Of a stretch of DNA of 37,809 nt, positions 1-7,495 are shown in pieces. The number at the start of each line of letters is the position of its first letter. The stretch's first letter is position 1. The translations under genes were made by a program, and so were the position numbers. The notes under the pieces were generated by a model, which was not told the DNA's origin, searched no databases, and saw only the letters and a program-made list of their open reading frames with translations. The DNA is from Betaproteobacteria bacterium (GTDB lineage: Bacteria; Pseudomonadota; Gammaproteobacteria; Burkholderiales; Rhodocyclaceae): the NCBI GenBank assembly GCA_016234745.1, contig JACRAR010000053.1, positions 1-37,809 on the forward strand, given 5' to 3'.

Positions 1-1710
1 CGCTCTTGGATTACGGCGGAAAACGTCTCGGTAGAATCCACAGGCCTTAGCAATGGCCACCCTATTCGGACGAGTTCCACAGCGGGGTAACAGGTCACCG
101 GTCTTGTTGAGGTACTCCAAATAGTCCCTTAACTTAACTACGGGGGCAATGCGCTCAGGCACGGCCTTGGCTTGACCCAGTTCGAGCAAGCTCTGAGCTG
201 CAGTAGCTTGCTCAAATTTTTCCCAATCATCGGTACTGACGAAGCATTGAGGCCCCTTCCCGTATCCACGTTTAATGGTTAGTACTGGAACGGATGCGAC
301 AGTTAGGCTCCGCAGCAGACGGATATTTGATTCCCACATCTGTGCAGGAGAGCAACCAAGAGCCGAGTGCCTCTTTTGGTGATAAACGTCCACAATCCAG
401 CGAATAACGACATGGCGCAAGCCTGACATTGTCACTACGGCATGCTTTAACGGGTCATAGTCCTCTCTCTCAAGAATGCTGCTAAACGTCTTGCCGGGTG
501 TTGCGAATGTAACGCTCCTATTCAGCGTACCTTGTAGTCGTTCCACCTTGCCCTTGAACCAAGCGGTCTTGCGTGGTGAAAAGTGCTGTTCGATGCCGAG
601 CTCATAGCAGATGTTCTCAAGGTCAGCACTGTGGAACTCAACTCCATTGTCCATCACCAATTCAGACGGAATGCCGAACGCTGTCCAATCGTTTTTCAGG
701 TCGGGGTACTCACCCCGAAGCCCTGTCTTCGGCATAAAGGCGTGTCGAAGACATTTGGCAACACTTGCTCTACTGGGTGGCTCGAAGCCAAGCGAGAATC
801 CCAGGACACAGCGCGTGAAATCATCGACCATGATGGTGAGCCATGGCCTGCCGAGAGGTAAGCAATTGACGTCGTCGACAACAAATAAATCCATCCTCAT
901 GTGGTCTATTTCACCCCGCTGCAATGGCACATCAGTCAAACGGTGCCTGAGAACGCTGCGATACTTGACTCGAGCCGACTCCCTCCCATAGCGAGCTGCA
1001 TGCCGGGTAAAGGCTGGAATTTCGTTGATTAACCGCTGCAATAAGCGACGCGTAGGCATAGCAAGCTGTCCGGATTTTGGACGTGTCACATTCAGGGAAC
1101 GAACTTGCGCTTTGGCTATGTTAAGTACGTGCCCTACTCCCGGTCGTTCTAGCGTGAGATAGACTGACTCGATAACGTCACGGCATAATTCGACTACCTC
1201 CGTATGGAATCGTGACTCACGATTTCCTCTGGCATTATTGGCAGCAAGTAAGGCAGCTGGTGTTTCCTCGGATGCCAAATACGCTCGTGCCCAACGGTAG
1301 ACCGATATCCAACCGGGTTTCCTAGCTGGTCTTGGTGTTAGAGAGCTCCAGACATTTTCAATAGCTTGTTCGATTTTGGACTGGCTGAATGGCAATCCCA
1401 CTACGGCACGTGCATAGACTAAGCGAAGCTTGGCGGCATTCTTTTCAGATGACGAGGCTTCTGGGAAGCTAGCAGTTTTCTTCTTCCGTTCAAGGGGGCG
1501 ACCGCTTGAAATCAAATGAAGCGGAAAATTCTTGAAGGTGAGTTCACCCACTACATAAGCGTCGAACAACTTCGCTGTGGATTTTTCCAAGGGGCGGTCG
1601 GTATGCTTATGGCGGAGTACCCAAATGCCATCGGCACACTGGCGTTCAACCCAATATGGCTCATTATTCAGAGTGACCTCGGCCTTGGGCCGAAGAAATG
1701 CCCTAGCCAT
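1..1710 (-). CDS. tnsB: TnsB/Mu-type DDE transposase, C-terminus beyond window
   Basis: The reading frame is open for all 570 codons from the ATG at 1710 to the window edge, so the protein is at least 570 residues and incomplete. It is a retroviral-integrase-fold transposase that would join the 3' ends of the element to target DNA. The DDE triad is readable: Asp269 (EIDH), Asp354 (MDNGVEF) and Glu390 (KGKVERL), with 35 residues between the last two, as expected for TnsB/TniA/MuA proteins. A conserved GRPWL stretch follows Asp269. After the catalytic core and a RHSALGCSP segment there is an extra C-terminal part, residues about 527-570 (RPNRVAIAKACGF), that looks like a helix-turn-helix. The ATG overlaps the end of tnsA by 8 nt (translational coupling). 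TnsA would be its partner for 5'-strand cleavage. Confidence 0.85.
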   Translation of the reverse strand, partial: MARAFLRPKAEVTLNNEPYWVERQCADGIWVLRHKHTDRPLEKSTAKLFDAYVVGELTFKNFPLHLISSGRPLERKKKTASFPEASSSEKNAAKLRLVYARAVVGLPFSQSKIEQAIENVWSSLTPRPARKPGWISVYRWARAYLASEETPAALLAANNARGNRESRFHTEVVELCRDVIESVYLTLERPGVGHVLNIAKAQVRSLNVTRPKSGQLAMPTRRLLQRLINEIPAFTRHAARYGRESARVKYRSVLRHRLTDVPLQRGEIDHMRMDLFVVDDVNCLPLGRPWLTIMVDDFTRCVLGFSLGFEPPSRASVAKCLRHAFMPKTGLRGEYPDLKNDWTAFGIPSELVMDNGVEFHSADLENICYELGIEQHFSPRKTAWFKGKVERLQGTLNRSVTFATPGKTFSSILEREDYDPLKHAVVTMSGLRHVVIRWIVDVYHQKRHSALGCSPAQMWESNIRLLRSLTVASVPVLTIKRGYGKGPQCFVSTDDWEKFEQATAAQSLLELGQAKAVPERIAPVVKLRDYLEYLNKTGDLLPRCGTRPNRVAIAKACGFYRDVFRRNPRA

Positions 1711-2428
1711 TGTGCCCTCCGAACAAACTGGAACCTGGAATCTTGCTCAGCGTCGTTGTTGGTCCAAATTTCTCTTCCAGGTTTAGATGCAAGATGCCAT
1801 CAAGGACAAGTCGGCAGGCCTGTTGCATGGTAAAGGGTTTATGAAAGCCGTTGACCACGTCCTGCCAGATGAGGCTTCTTTTCGAAGTGAATAGACGGCG
1901 GACATATTCCAACTGTTCGAATGAAAGTGGAGACCTGCCATATCTCAGAAGCCAGCGGGCGTTCTGCAGGCGCGGTTCGCGGGCCAAGTCCTCGCCCAAT
2001 ACGACACAGTACTCGTAGCCGTATTCTGAAAGTTTCTCTTTCATTAGCGCCGTCCGGGCGACGACTTCAGGCTCCTTAGCGTTTTCCAGTATCTTAATTT
2101 CCCAGAGAGCCTCGGATATAGACGTCCTAACAAAGATGTCTGGAAAGTGGTGGTAATCTTTGTCTCCAAGTCGATAATGGATTACGCAAGGTTGGTCGGC
2201 GAAATGAGTAACTGATGGGTTGCACTCGAGCAGGCGATAGGCGTTCAGCTCATGTGGCGAATCCCAATGTATTTGCCGGTTCATTCGCATGCTCGGAAAC
2301 CGACCTGTTGGCCTTGTATTGGACCGGCTGATGATTTTTCGAGCCCGAGTGCCAGGCGCAGCAAATTCGATTCCGAGGATTCCATCCCGGTCCAGGATTG
2401 CAGCATCGTTATGTACCAAATTACACAT
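1703..2428 (-). CDS. tnsA: TnsA-type transposon endonuclease
   Basis: TnsA nicks the 5' ends of Tn7-like elements so that they move by cut-and-paste; it folds like a type II restriction enzyme and works with TnsB. In this protein the nuclease motif is visible as Glu (SPHELNAY), Asp (HFPDIFV) and Glu-x-Lys (LWEIK), in the usual order within about 55 residues, preceded by the family-typical segment RPTGRFPS. The start at 2428 is chosen because the minus strand carries a purine-rich Shine-Dalgarno (GGAGAGGGG) directly upstream. A TTG at 2491 would add 21 residues and is less likely. The 241 residues are close to the size of other TnsA-type proteins. Its stop codon lies inside the start of tnsB. 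No tnsC or tniQ is visible; they would be expected beyond the left edge. Confidence 0.8.
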   Translation of the reverse strand: MCNLVHNDAAILDRDGILGIEFAAPGTRARKIISRSNTRPTGRFPSMRMNRQIHWDSPHELNAYRLLECNPSVTHFADQPCVIHYRLGDKDYHHFPDIFVRTSISEALWEIKILENAKEPEVVARTALMKEKLSEYGYEYCVVLGEDLAREPRLQNARWLLRYGRSPLSFEQLEYVRRLFTSKRSLIWQDVVNGFHKPFTMQQACRLVLDGILHLNLEEKFGPTTTLSKIPGSSLFGGHNG

Positions 2429-2501
2429 TTCCCCTCTCCGATTATGAGAACTGTGGCGTATAGGTAGGCCCACCAACCAAGACTGACCCAAAAACGCATA
2501 A

Positions 2502-2517
2502 TTCTTATTTATAAGAA
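2502..2517. promoter_or_regulatory. Inverted repeat upstream of tnsA
   Basis: TTCTTA-ttta-TAAGAA lies in the AT-rich gap between the divergent tnsA and DUF6471 genes. The stretch from 2500 to 2590 is strongly AT-rich and probably carries the divergent promoters. A protein-binding role is an inference. Confidence 0.3.
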
Positions 2518-2598
2518 CTAATTCGTTTCAGACGATACCAAGCCAATATAAATATCATATCCGATATTATAGTATCGTGTAAAGGTAATATGGTCCCG

Positions 2599-2614
2599 CC
2601 AGACAATTGTCTGG
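2599..2614. promoter_or_regulatory. Perfect 16-bp palindrome, candidate operator
   Basis: CCAGACAATTGTCTGG is a perfect 16-bp palindrome centred about 21 bp before the ATG of the DUF6471 gene, in the shared upstream region with tnsA. Its size and position fit a dimeric HTH repressor site, possibly autoregulation by the neighbouring small protein, and might also control tnsAB. The binding protein is inferred, not shown. Confidence 0.45.
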
Positions 2615-2627
2615 ATATACTCCCGCA

Positions 2628-2873
2628 ATGAGCTGGGAGAATGAAGCGAGGCGTATCGTCAGAGCCGAGCTGGTGAGGCGGGGCGTGACTTATGAGCGTC
2701 TGGCCAAGAAGCTGCAGGACATCGGGATTGCCGAGACTAAGCCTTCAATTGCAAACAAGATGTCCCGAGGGACGTTCAGCTTTATCTTCTTTCTGCAGGT
2801 AATGCGGGCATTGGACGTCCAGCTGGTTACCCTCGACTTGGGTGAGCAGGCAGAGCGGAAGAAGGATGACTAA
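2628..2873 (+). CDS. DUF6471-type small helix-turn-helix protein
   Basis: This 81-residue soluble protein resembles the DUF6471 family: ENEARRIVRAELVRRGVTYERLAKKL, then IANKMSRGTFSFIFFLQVMRAL. The helical pattern resembles an XRE-like DNA-binding domain, with 'TYERLAKKL' and 'KPSIANKMSRG' as the helix-turn-helix. The ATG at 2628 is preferred over an in-frame TTG at 2607, because that TTG lies inside the palindrome. It is divergent from tnsA and lies just downstream of the palindrome at 2599-2614. A regulatory role for the transposon genes or for itself is plausible from position. The family's function is not established. Confidence 0.7.
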   Translation: MSWENEARRIVRAELVRRGVTYERLAKKLQDIGIAETKPSIANKMSRGTFSFIFFLQVMRALDVQLVTLDLGEQAERKKDD

Positions 2874-3279
2874 TTTCTCTAATTCTTGATGCTGACCTTT
2901 TCTGTTGTTGGCATTGGCCTGATAACAATGGTGAAAAACTCAAGGTGAGGACAAGCTCTTCCGTAATATTGAATGAGAAAGACACTAAACAACTCTACTA
3001 TTCAGTTGATTGATGGTAGCTATATTAGGAGTACGCGCAAATGGTGCGAGTAACGTATCAGTGGCATACATCTAGCTTGAATTTAGCTACAACCAACATA
3101 TTGACTAGAAGGTTTATAGTTTGTTAGTCTTTTTAGATTGACTCCAGGAAATATACGAAAAGAGTATGCTGCTCAAGAAGAGGTATGCTAGAAAGCCTTC
3201 ACTCACGTGATTCACGCCTGTTTTTTTCTCGGCACCGTCGCATTTTGCAGCCGTTAGTCTGCATTTATTGGGCCATTCT
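2874..3279. other. Intergenic stretch without a recognisable gene
   Basis: About 400 AT-rich bases separate the DUF6471 gene from the PLD-like gene. I see no convincing reading frame, tRNA or strong terminator. It presumably holds the promoter of the downstream module; no single -35/-10 pair stands out enough to call. Confidence 0.4.
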
Positions 3280-3900
3280 ATGAATACAAATCAAGACGTT
3301 TCCACATGCAACAACAGCGTACTGGCTGAGCACGCCAACACGGCGATTGCTTCAGTGTCTGTTGACCTGGAATACGACCGTTTTGTTGAGCGATTGGCCA
3401 AAGCTGAAGACCCTAGAACCATTTCAAATAGTTCTACTAGACACGCGTTGTCCATTTTGCGCGCAATTTTCCGGCATGCTAAGCGTTCAGTATCGATTTT
3501 CTCTGGGAAGTTGGACCCGAATGTTTTCAATGATGACGAGCTGTTGCGTACTGCCGAAAATTTCCAAAAGGGGGGGGGAAGCCTTCGGGTCTTATTGCAA
3601 GACCAAGCTCTATCGAAAAATGATGCGAGTAAGCTTCTTTTGCAATTAGCAGCACAATCAAGCGATGTTAACGATGCGTCTTGCATGGTGAAGCAAGTAA
3701 CTAGTGAGCATCCGTTTGCAGATGCTAAATGTCATTTTGTGGTTGCGGATGGTAAGGCATATCGAATTGAAACTGATATCGTGAAACACATAGCGGTTGG
3801 GAGTTTCATGGACGAGAAGAGTGCAACAGCACTTACAGAGATTTTTGATAAAGCATTTGTGTTAGCAACAACAAAACCTTTTGAATTCTCGAGAGTGTAG
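3280..3900 (+). CDS. PLD-like protein without HKD motif, candidate defence module gene 1
   Basis: This is a 206-residue soluble protein of unknown function. The middle (about residues 60-105: HALSILRAIFRHAKRSVSIFSG, then LDPNVFNDDELL and GGGSLRVLLQD) has the alternating strand/helix pattern seen in phospholipase D-like folds. The C-terminal part (HFVVADGKAYRIETD ... AVGSFMDEKSA) resembles the segment where PLD enzymes carry HxK, but no HxK(x)4D motif is present, so it is probably catalytically inactive or a different fold. The ATG at 3280 is preferred over an in-frame TTG at 3268. A run of nine G lies inside the gene at 3570-3578. The gene is followed by a hairpin terminator and then by a four-helix membrane protein on the same strand, suggesting a functional pair. 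The PLD assignment is by eye and weak. Confidence 0.6.
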   Translation: MNTNQDVSTCNNSVLAEHANTAIASVSVDLEYDRFVERLAKAEDPRTISNSSTRHALSILRAIFRHAKRSVSIFSGKLDPNVFNDDELLRTAENFQKGGGSLRVLLQDQALSKNDASKLLLQLAAQSSDVNDASCMVKQVTSEHPFADAKCHFVVADGKAYRIETDIVKHIAVGSFMDEKSATALTEIFDKAFVLATTKPFEFSRV

Positions 3901-3941
3901 TGCGCTAATTTAGCGCGCAACAAGATAAAGAAATTCAAGAT

Positions 3942-3974
3942 GCCTTGGTCTTGCAGAAAGGCCAAGGTTTTTTT
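3942..3974 (+). terminator. Rho-independent terminator
   Basis: A stem CCTTGG...CCAAGG with two more inner pairs (one G-T) is followed by a run of seven T. A second small hairpin (GCGCTA-att-TAGCGC, 3902-3916) begins right after the stop codon of the PLD-like gene. It lies between that gene and the membrane-protein gene, so it could act as partial termination between the two. Confidence 0.65.
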
Positions 3975-3985
3975 GAGCCTAAGAT

Positions 3986-4981
3986 ATGACAATTAGTTTC
4001 ATGAAACTGGCCTATATGGCGGAATTTGCCGTTGCCTTCAACTTGGCGTTCGGTGAGTTCAAGTATGACAAAACAGCAGCATTCTTAGATGCACAATTTG
4101 AATCTTTGGACCGCAATTGTACTGGTCCGGCAGCACAGCTTATTAATATTGTTGAGCCGGAAACGGTAGCTGCAAACACCAACTCGATGATACAGCAAGC
4201 CCCAAAATGGCTAGGCGCGAGAGTTCTTGACCTTGAGAAGTTTCGCTGTGACCGGATACCAAGTGATGGCAGTACCTATAATGCACTTGAAGGATTTGTC
4301 CGGCGATTTAAGCTATTCGCTACAAATCCATTCAAGCTTGACGATACTGTGCACCCATCGAAGATCACTGTTCTATGGAGCGTCATCAAGGAGGCTCCTG
4401 GCGCATTATTAGCCAGCTTGGCCTACACAAATACCAACAACTGGAAGTTCCCACCCTGCGTATCTTCCATCATAGGCGCGAGCACTTTGATTGTGTTTTC
4501 TTTACTGATGCTTATTGTCGCAGACAACTCAGGTACTGTTCGATGGGACCTTTTTCCTCAATTTGCGTTCCAAGTATCCTCTCCGATATTTGCACTAACA
4601 GGGTTTATAACTGCCCTAATTGCTCCTCGACCTTTCTCGGTAATTGCTGCAAAAGTAATTGGCAGGTTTCCTCCCGCTCCCCGGGGCCGATACTATTCAG
4701 TAATAACAATAGTCCTAGTCAGCCTCTTCCTTATGGGCATCACCCTTTACGAAACGGTGGCAACAGGGAGTGGACATGATTTTCATAGCTCTCAATCATT
4801 CTGGCTGTTTTCGTTTGGTTTCTTGGCAGGTGCAATGGTTTTACCTGTTGTTTTATTTGCTGGGTATCTCACACTGGAAAGTGCCCTGGAGAGATGGGCA
4901 AAATGGATTGAGCAAGAATCAAGGAAAATTACAACAAGGAATATTGAAGTGCTCCAATCCAAACTTGGAAGTTTGACTTAG
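3986..4981 (+). CDS. Four-helix membrane protein of unknown function, candidate effector
   Basis: This 331-residue protein has about 155 soluble N-terminal residues followed by four hydrophobic segments at about 158-179, 193-213, 236-257 and 272-295, and an amphipathic, charged tail (ALERWAKWIEQESRK). The four-segment C-terminal layout is reminiscent of pore-forming effectors in bacterial immune and toxin systems, but I do not recognise a named family. The soluble N-terminal half would then be the sensor or partner-binding part. It follows the PLD-like gene by 85 bp on the same strand, with a terminator in between. The ATG at 3986 has only a weak Shine-Dalgarno; the ATG at 4001 is an alternative. 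Function is inferred from topology and neighbourhood only. Confidence 0.65.
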   Translation: MTISFMKLAYMAEFAVAFNLAFGEFKYDKTAAFLDAQFESLDRNCTGPAAQLINIVEPETVAANTNSMIQQAPKWLGARVLDLEKFRCDRIPSDGSTYNALEGFVRRFKLFATNPFKLDDTVHPSKITVLWSVIKEAPGALLASLAYTNTNNWKFPPCVSSIIGASTLIVFSLLMLIVADNSGTVRWDLFPQFAFQVSSPIFALTGFITALIAPRPFSVIAAKVIGRFPPAPRGRYYSVITIVLVSLFLMGITLYETVATGSGHDFHSSQSFWLFSFGFLAGAMVLPVVLFAGYLTLESALERWAKWIEQESRKITTRNIEVLQSKLGSLT

Positions 4982-5011
4982 ACATCATTGACAATACAGG
5001 TACTCTTACTG

Positions 5012-5263
5012 TTACTGCTTTCCCTTTACCCTTTTTCCTTTGTCCTGTGCCACATACTCAGAAGAAACGTCTGGTGCTGGTGACATCAAATCTCTGAACA
5101 GCTTGGCCACGCGCTCGCGCACCATCCGGCTGTTGTACTCATCAATATGTGCCGATAGTTCCTCTGGGGCCATCAGGTCTGGCCATCCGTCGTAGCCGAA
5201 TTGCAAATGCCCTACCTCCAGAGAATGAGGATAGCAAGATGAGCAACGGTCTACAAGCATCAC
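5012..5263 (-). CDS. Small hypothetical protein, doubtful
   Basis: An 83-codon frame on the minus strand lies in the gap between the membrane-protein gene and the DISARM-type operon. It encodes a charged, mostly helical peptide (EELSAHIDEYNSRMVRERVAKLF) with a lysine-rich tail, and two Cys near the start. I do not recognise it. An internal codon preceded by GGAGGT-like sequence near 5220 could give a shorter product. It may be a real small protein or the tail of a degraded gene. Confidence 0.3.
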   Translation of the reverse strand: MMLVDRCSSCYPHSLEVGHLQFGYDGWPDLMAPEELSAHIDEYNSRMVRERVAKLFRDLMSPAPDVSSEYVAQDKGKRVKGKQ

Positions 5264-5726
5264 TTGAATGATTATTGCTGCTCAAGCTTCATTCAACTTG
5301 TTGCGGTGTGGTGAATACACATAACAAAGGCAACAATAACGTATTTAGTATGACTTTGCCTCTGATTCGTATTTCAAGGTAGTATGTGTCAGCAAGTTTC
5401 AAGCAATCCTATGTTGATAGTGGTTGCGGACGAAGCCCAGCCCCCGCTTCGCCTCCCAAAAATTAAGAATATTTATAGGTACATGCCGAAATGTACTGTT
5501 TGGAGAGGCTAACTGAAAGCAACAAACAATCACTTTGCGGTTGTCGGCATATTCGCGACAACCATGTGACTAATCACTCACGAAATTCAGCGAAGTATGG
5601 ATTTCAAGGATATGCCACATATGGCTCATCTGGTGAGCCACCGTAGGCGTATTGTTTTCGCTATATGGTCTTGTGAGCTAAATGACTCATGAAAATTAGA
5701 ATCAACTGTTAATGCAAGGATGATGG
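5264..5726 (+). promoter_or_regulatory. Upstream region of the DISARM-type operon with inverted repeats
   Basis: The 463 bp before the methyltransferase gene contain no convincing gene but three clear inverted repeats: GTACAT-gccga(a)-ATGTAC at about 5479-5496, GTTGTCG...CGACAAC at 5540-5562, and GGCTCA-tctgg-TGAGCC at about 5629-5645. Several AT-rich -10-like hexamers are present. A restriction/defence operon commonly needs tight control of methyltransferase against nuclease, so these are candidate operator sites. No regulator gene is adjacent. Confidence 0.4.
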
Positions 5727-7454
5727 GTGCTCCCTAAGAAAAGTCAGGCGATACAGCAGCATATTCGCGCATTGCGTGTACTCGCCCAAGACAATGAAGA
5801 GAAAGCCGCACTGCTTGTGCAGGCTGCGCTATATCTTTGGCAATTTCATTCATTCCCCTCATTAGCCGGCCGCTGTCCCAATCATCTGAGACCCTTGCTG
5901 AGTAACTCTCGGATTAAGGCGTTTGCATTCTGTTTATCCGACCAAGACATGCTTACCTCTGCCTTTTGGCTTTCTTCAGCCTATGCCCAGTGCGCGGGAC
6001 AGAGCTTGAGAAAGGAGAGGGCATTATTTTTTACGCCTCCAGAACTATCAGCCCGCCTTATTGATGACCTCATTGCAAATGGAGCGAGTCTGACTCGCCA
6101 TGTTTGGGTAGACCCAGCCAGTGGCGGTGCCGCTTTCCTCGCACCCGTAGCCGCACGGATGGCTGCAGCGTTGAAATCTGAGGGGAGGAATGCCCTGGAG
6201 ATAGTCGAGCATCTTTCTAAGCACCTTATCGGGAATGACATCGACCCTGTTTTAGCTCACATGTCTATGGAATTCTTACGCATGGTTCTCTGCGAAGAGA
6301 TTTCTGCAGCAAAGCGCGAGCCTGAGTTCAACGTTACAACCAATAATGCATTAACCGACCTAATAAAACTAGAAGGCACCGCAGATGTTGTGATTTGTAA
6401 CCCTCCCTATCGGAAAATGTCTGCCGGGGAAGTGGCTCACTATCGCGATGGCTATAAGGAGACCATGGCTGGTCAGCCAAACTTGTATGCCCTGTTTTTC
6501 AAACAATCGCTCAATCTGTTAAAGCCTGAAGGCATAGCTGGATTACTGACACCTACAAGTTTTTTGTCGGGTCAATATTTCTCGCCTGTACGCAGCCATC
6601 TTCGCAATCATGCTGAAATCTATCAAATCGACCTCATTGAAAGGCTCGGAGCATTTATCGGGGTAGAACAAGAGACTGCAATAACCATATTCAAGAAAAA
6701 CAGTCATAAGAAGTTACTAACAAAAGACACATCGGTTTATGCGTTCACTAAGGATTCCGGTTTTGTTGGTATTGGCAAATGCACTATCCCAAAGTCCAAG
6801 TCTTCATGGGCTATTCCTCGTGCCATTGGTGATGATTTAGTTCTAAAAGAACTTAATGGCACGGCATTCCGGTTGAGAGACTACGGCTATATCGCTCGTG
6901 CAGGCCTTTTTGTCTGGAACAGAGATACTCGAAGGACCTATCAAAGAACCCCCCGCAAGAAATCAGAGTCCGTCTATCCACTCATTTGGTCGAGCGACAT
7001 TCGCCAAGACGGGAGTATTCAGCTAGGGAGCCCTCGTCCTCCAGGGCAGTCAGGAAAATTTGTTGATTTGGGGGCGCCAAACAGTGCTGGCGTTATCCGC
7101 AAACCAGCTGTTGTTCTTCAGCGCGTCACTAGCACAGTGCAGCCTAGACGCCTGGTTGGGGCGGCAGTTCCAACTGAACTTTTGAAGGAATACGGTGGTG
7201 TTGTTGGAGAAAATCATGTCGTTTTTCTTGAGCAAACTTCGGACACCCCTGCATTCCCACCGACCCAATTAGCGCAAATACTGCGGTCCGAAATTATCGA
7301 CCGACTGTTCCGCTCAATATCCGGGGCGGTAAATGTCTCCATTTTCGAGCTTGACCATCTGGTATTGCCAGACCCTGCTCTACTGAAAGAAGAGTGGTCA
7401 CGTTCATCATCTGTAGATGAAGCTGTCAGAAAGGCCTTCCATATTAATCATTAA
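5727..7454 (+). CDS. N6-adenine DNA methyltransferase of DISARM-type operon
   Basis: This 575-residue enzyme is predicted to methylate adenine in host DNA to mark it as self. Motif X-like FTPPELSARLI lies near residue 105, the S-adenosylmethionine motif I (DPASGGAAFL) at residue 129, and the catalytic motif IV NPPY at 225-228. The order X-I-IV and NPPY place it among gamma-class N6-adenine enzymes (Eco57I/HsdM-like). The C-terminal half (about 350-570) looks like a target-recognition domain. The start is GTG at 5727; the nearby ATGs are out of frame. It is the first of five closely spaced genes ending with drmA, drmB and drmC. It is shorter than the DrmMI proteins I know from class 1 DISARM, and it is not the C5-cytosine DrmMII of class 2. 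Confidence 0.85.
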   Translation: MLPKKSQAIQQHIRALRVLAQDNEEKAALLVQAALYLWQFHSFPSLAGRCPNHLRPLLSNSRIKAFAFCLSDQDMLTSAFWLSSAYAQCAGQSLRKERALFFTPPELSARLIDDLIANGASLTRHVWVDPASGGAAFLAPVAARMAAALKSEGRNALEIVEHLSKHLIGNDIDPVLAHMSMEFLRMVLCEEISAAKREPEFNVTTNNALTDLIKLEGTADVVICNPPYRKMSAGEVAHYRDGYKETMAGQPNLYALFFKQSLNLLKPEGIAGLLTPTSFLSGQYFSPVRSHLRNHAEIYQIDLIERLGAFIGVEQETAITIFKKNSHKKLLTKDTSVYAFTKDSGFVGIGKCTIPKSKSSWAIPRAIGDDLVLKELNGTAFRLRDYGYIARAGLFVWNRDTRRTYQRTPRKKSESVYPLIWSSDIRQDGSIQLGSPRPPGQSGKFVDLGAPNSAGVIRKPAVVLQRVTSTVQPRRLVGAAVPTELLKEYGGVVGENHVVFLEQTSDTPAFPPTQLAQILRSEIIDRLFRSISGAVNVSIFELDHLVLPDPALLKEEWSRSSSVDEAVRKAFHINH

Positions 7455-7495
7455 CGAAATCCAACTAATCAACCCTAGAAGAACCAGAAAAAGTT

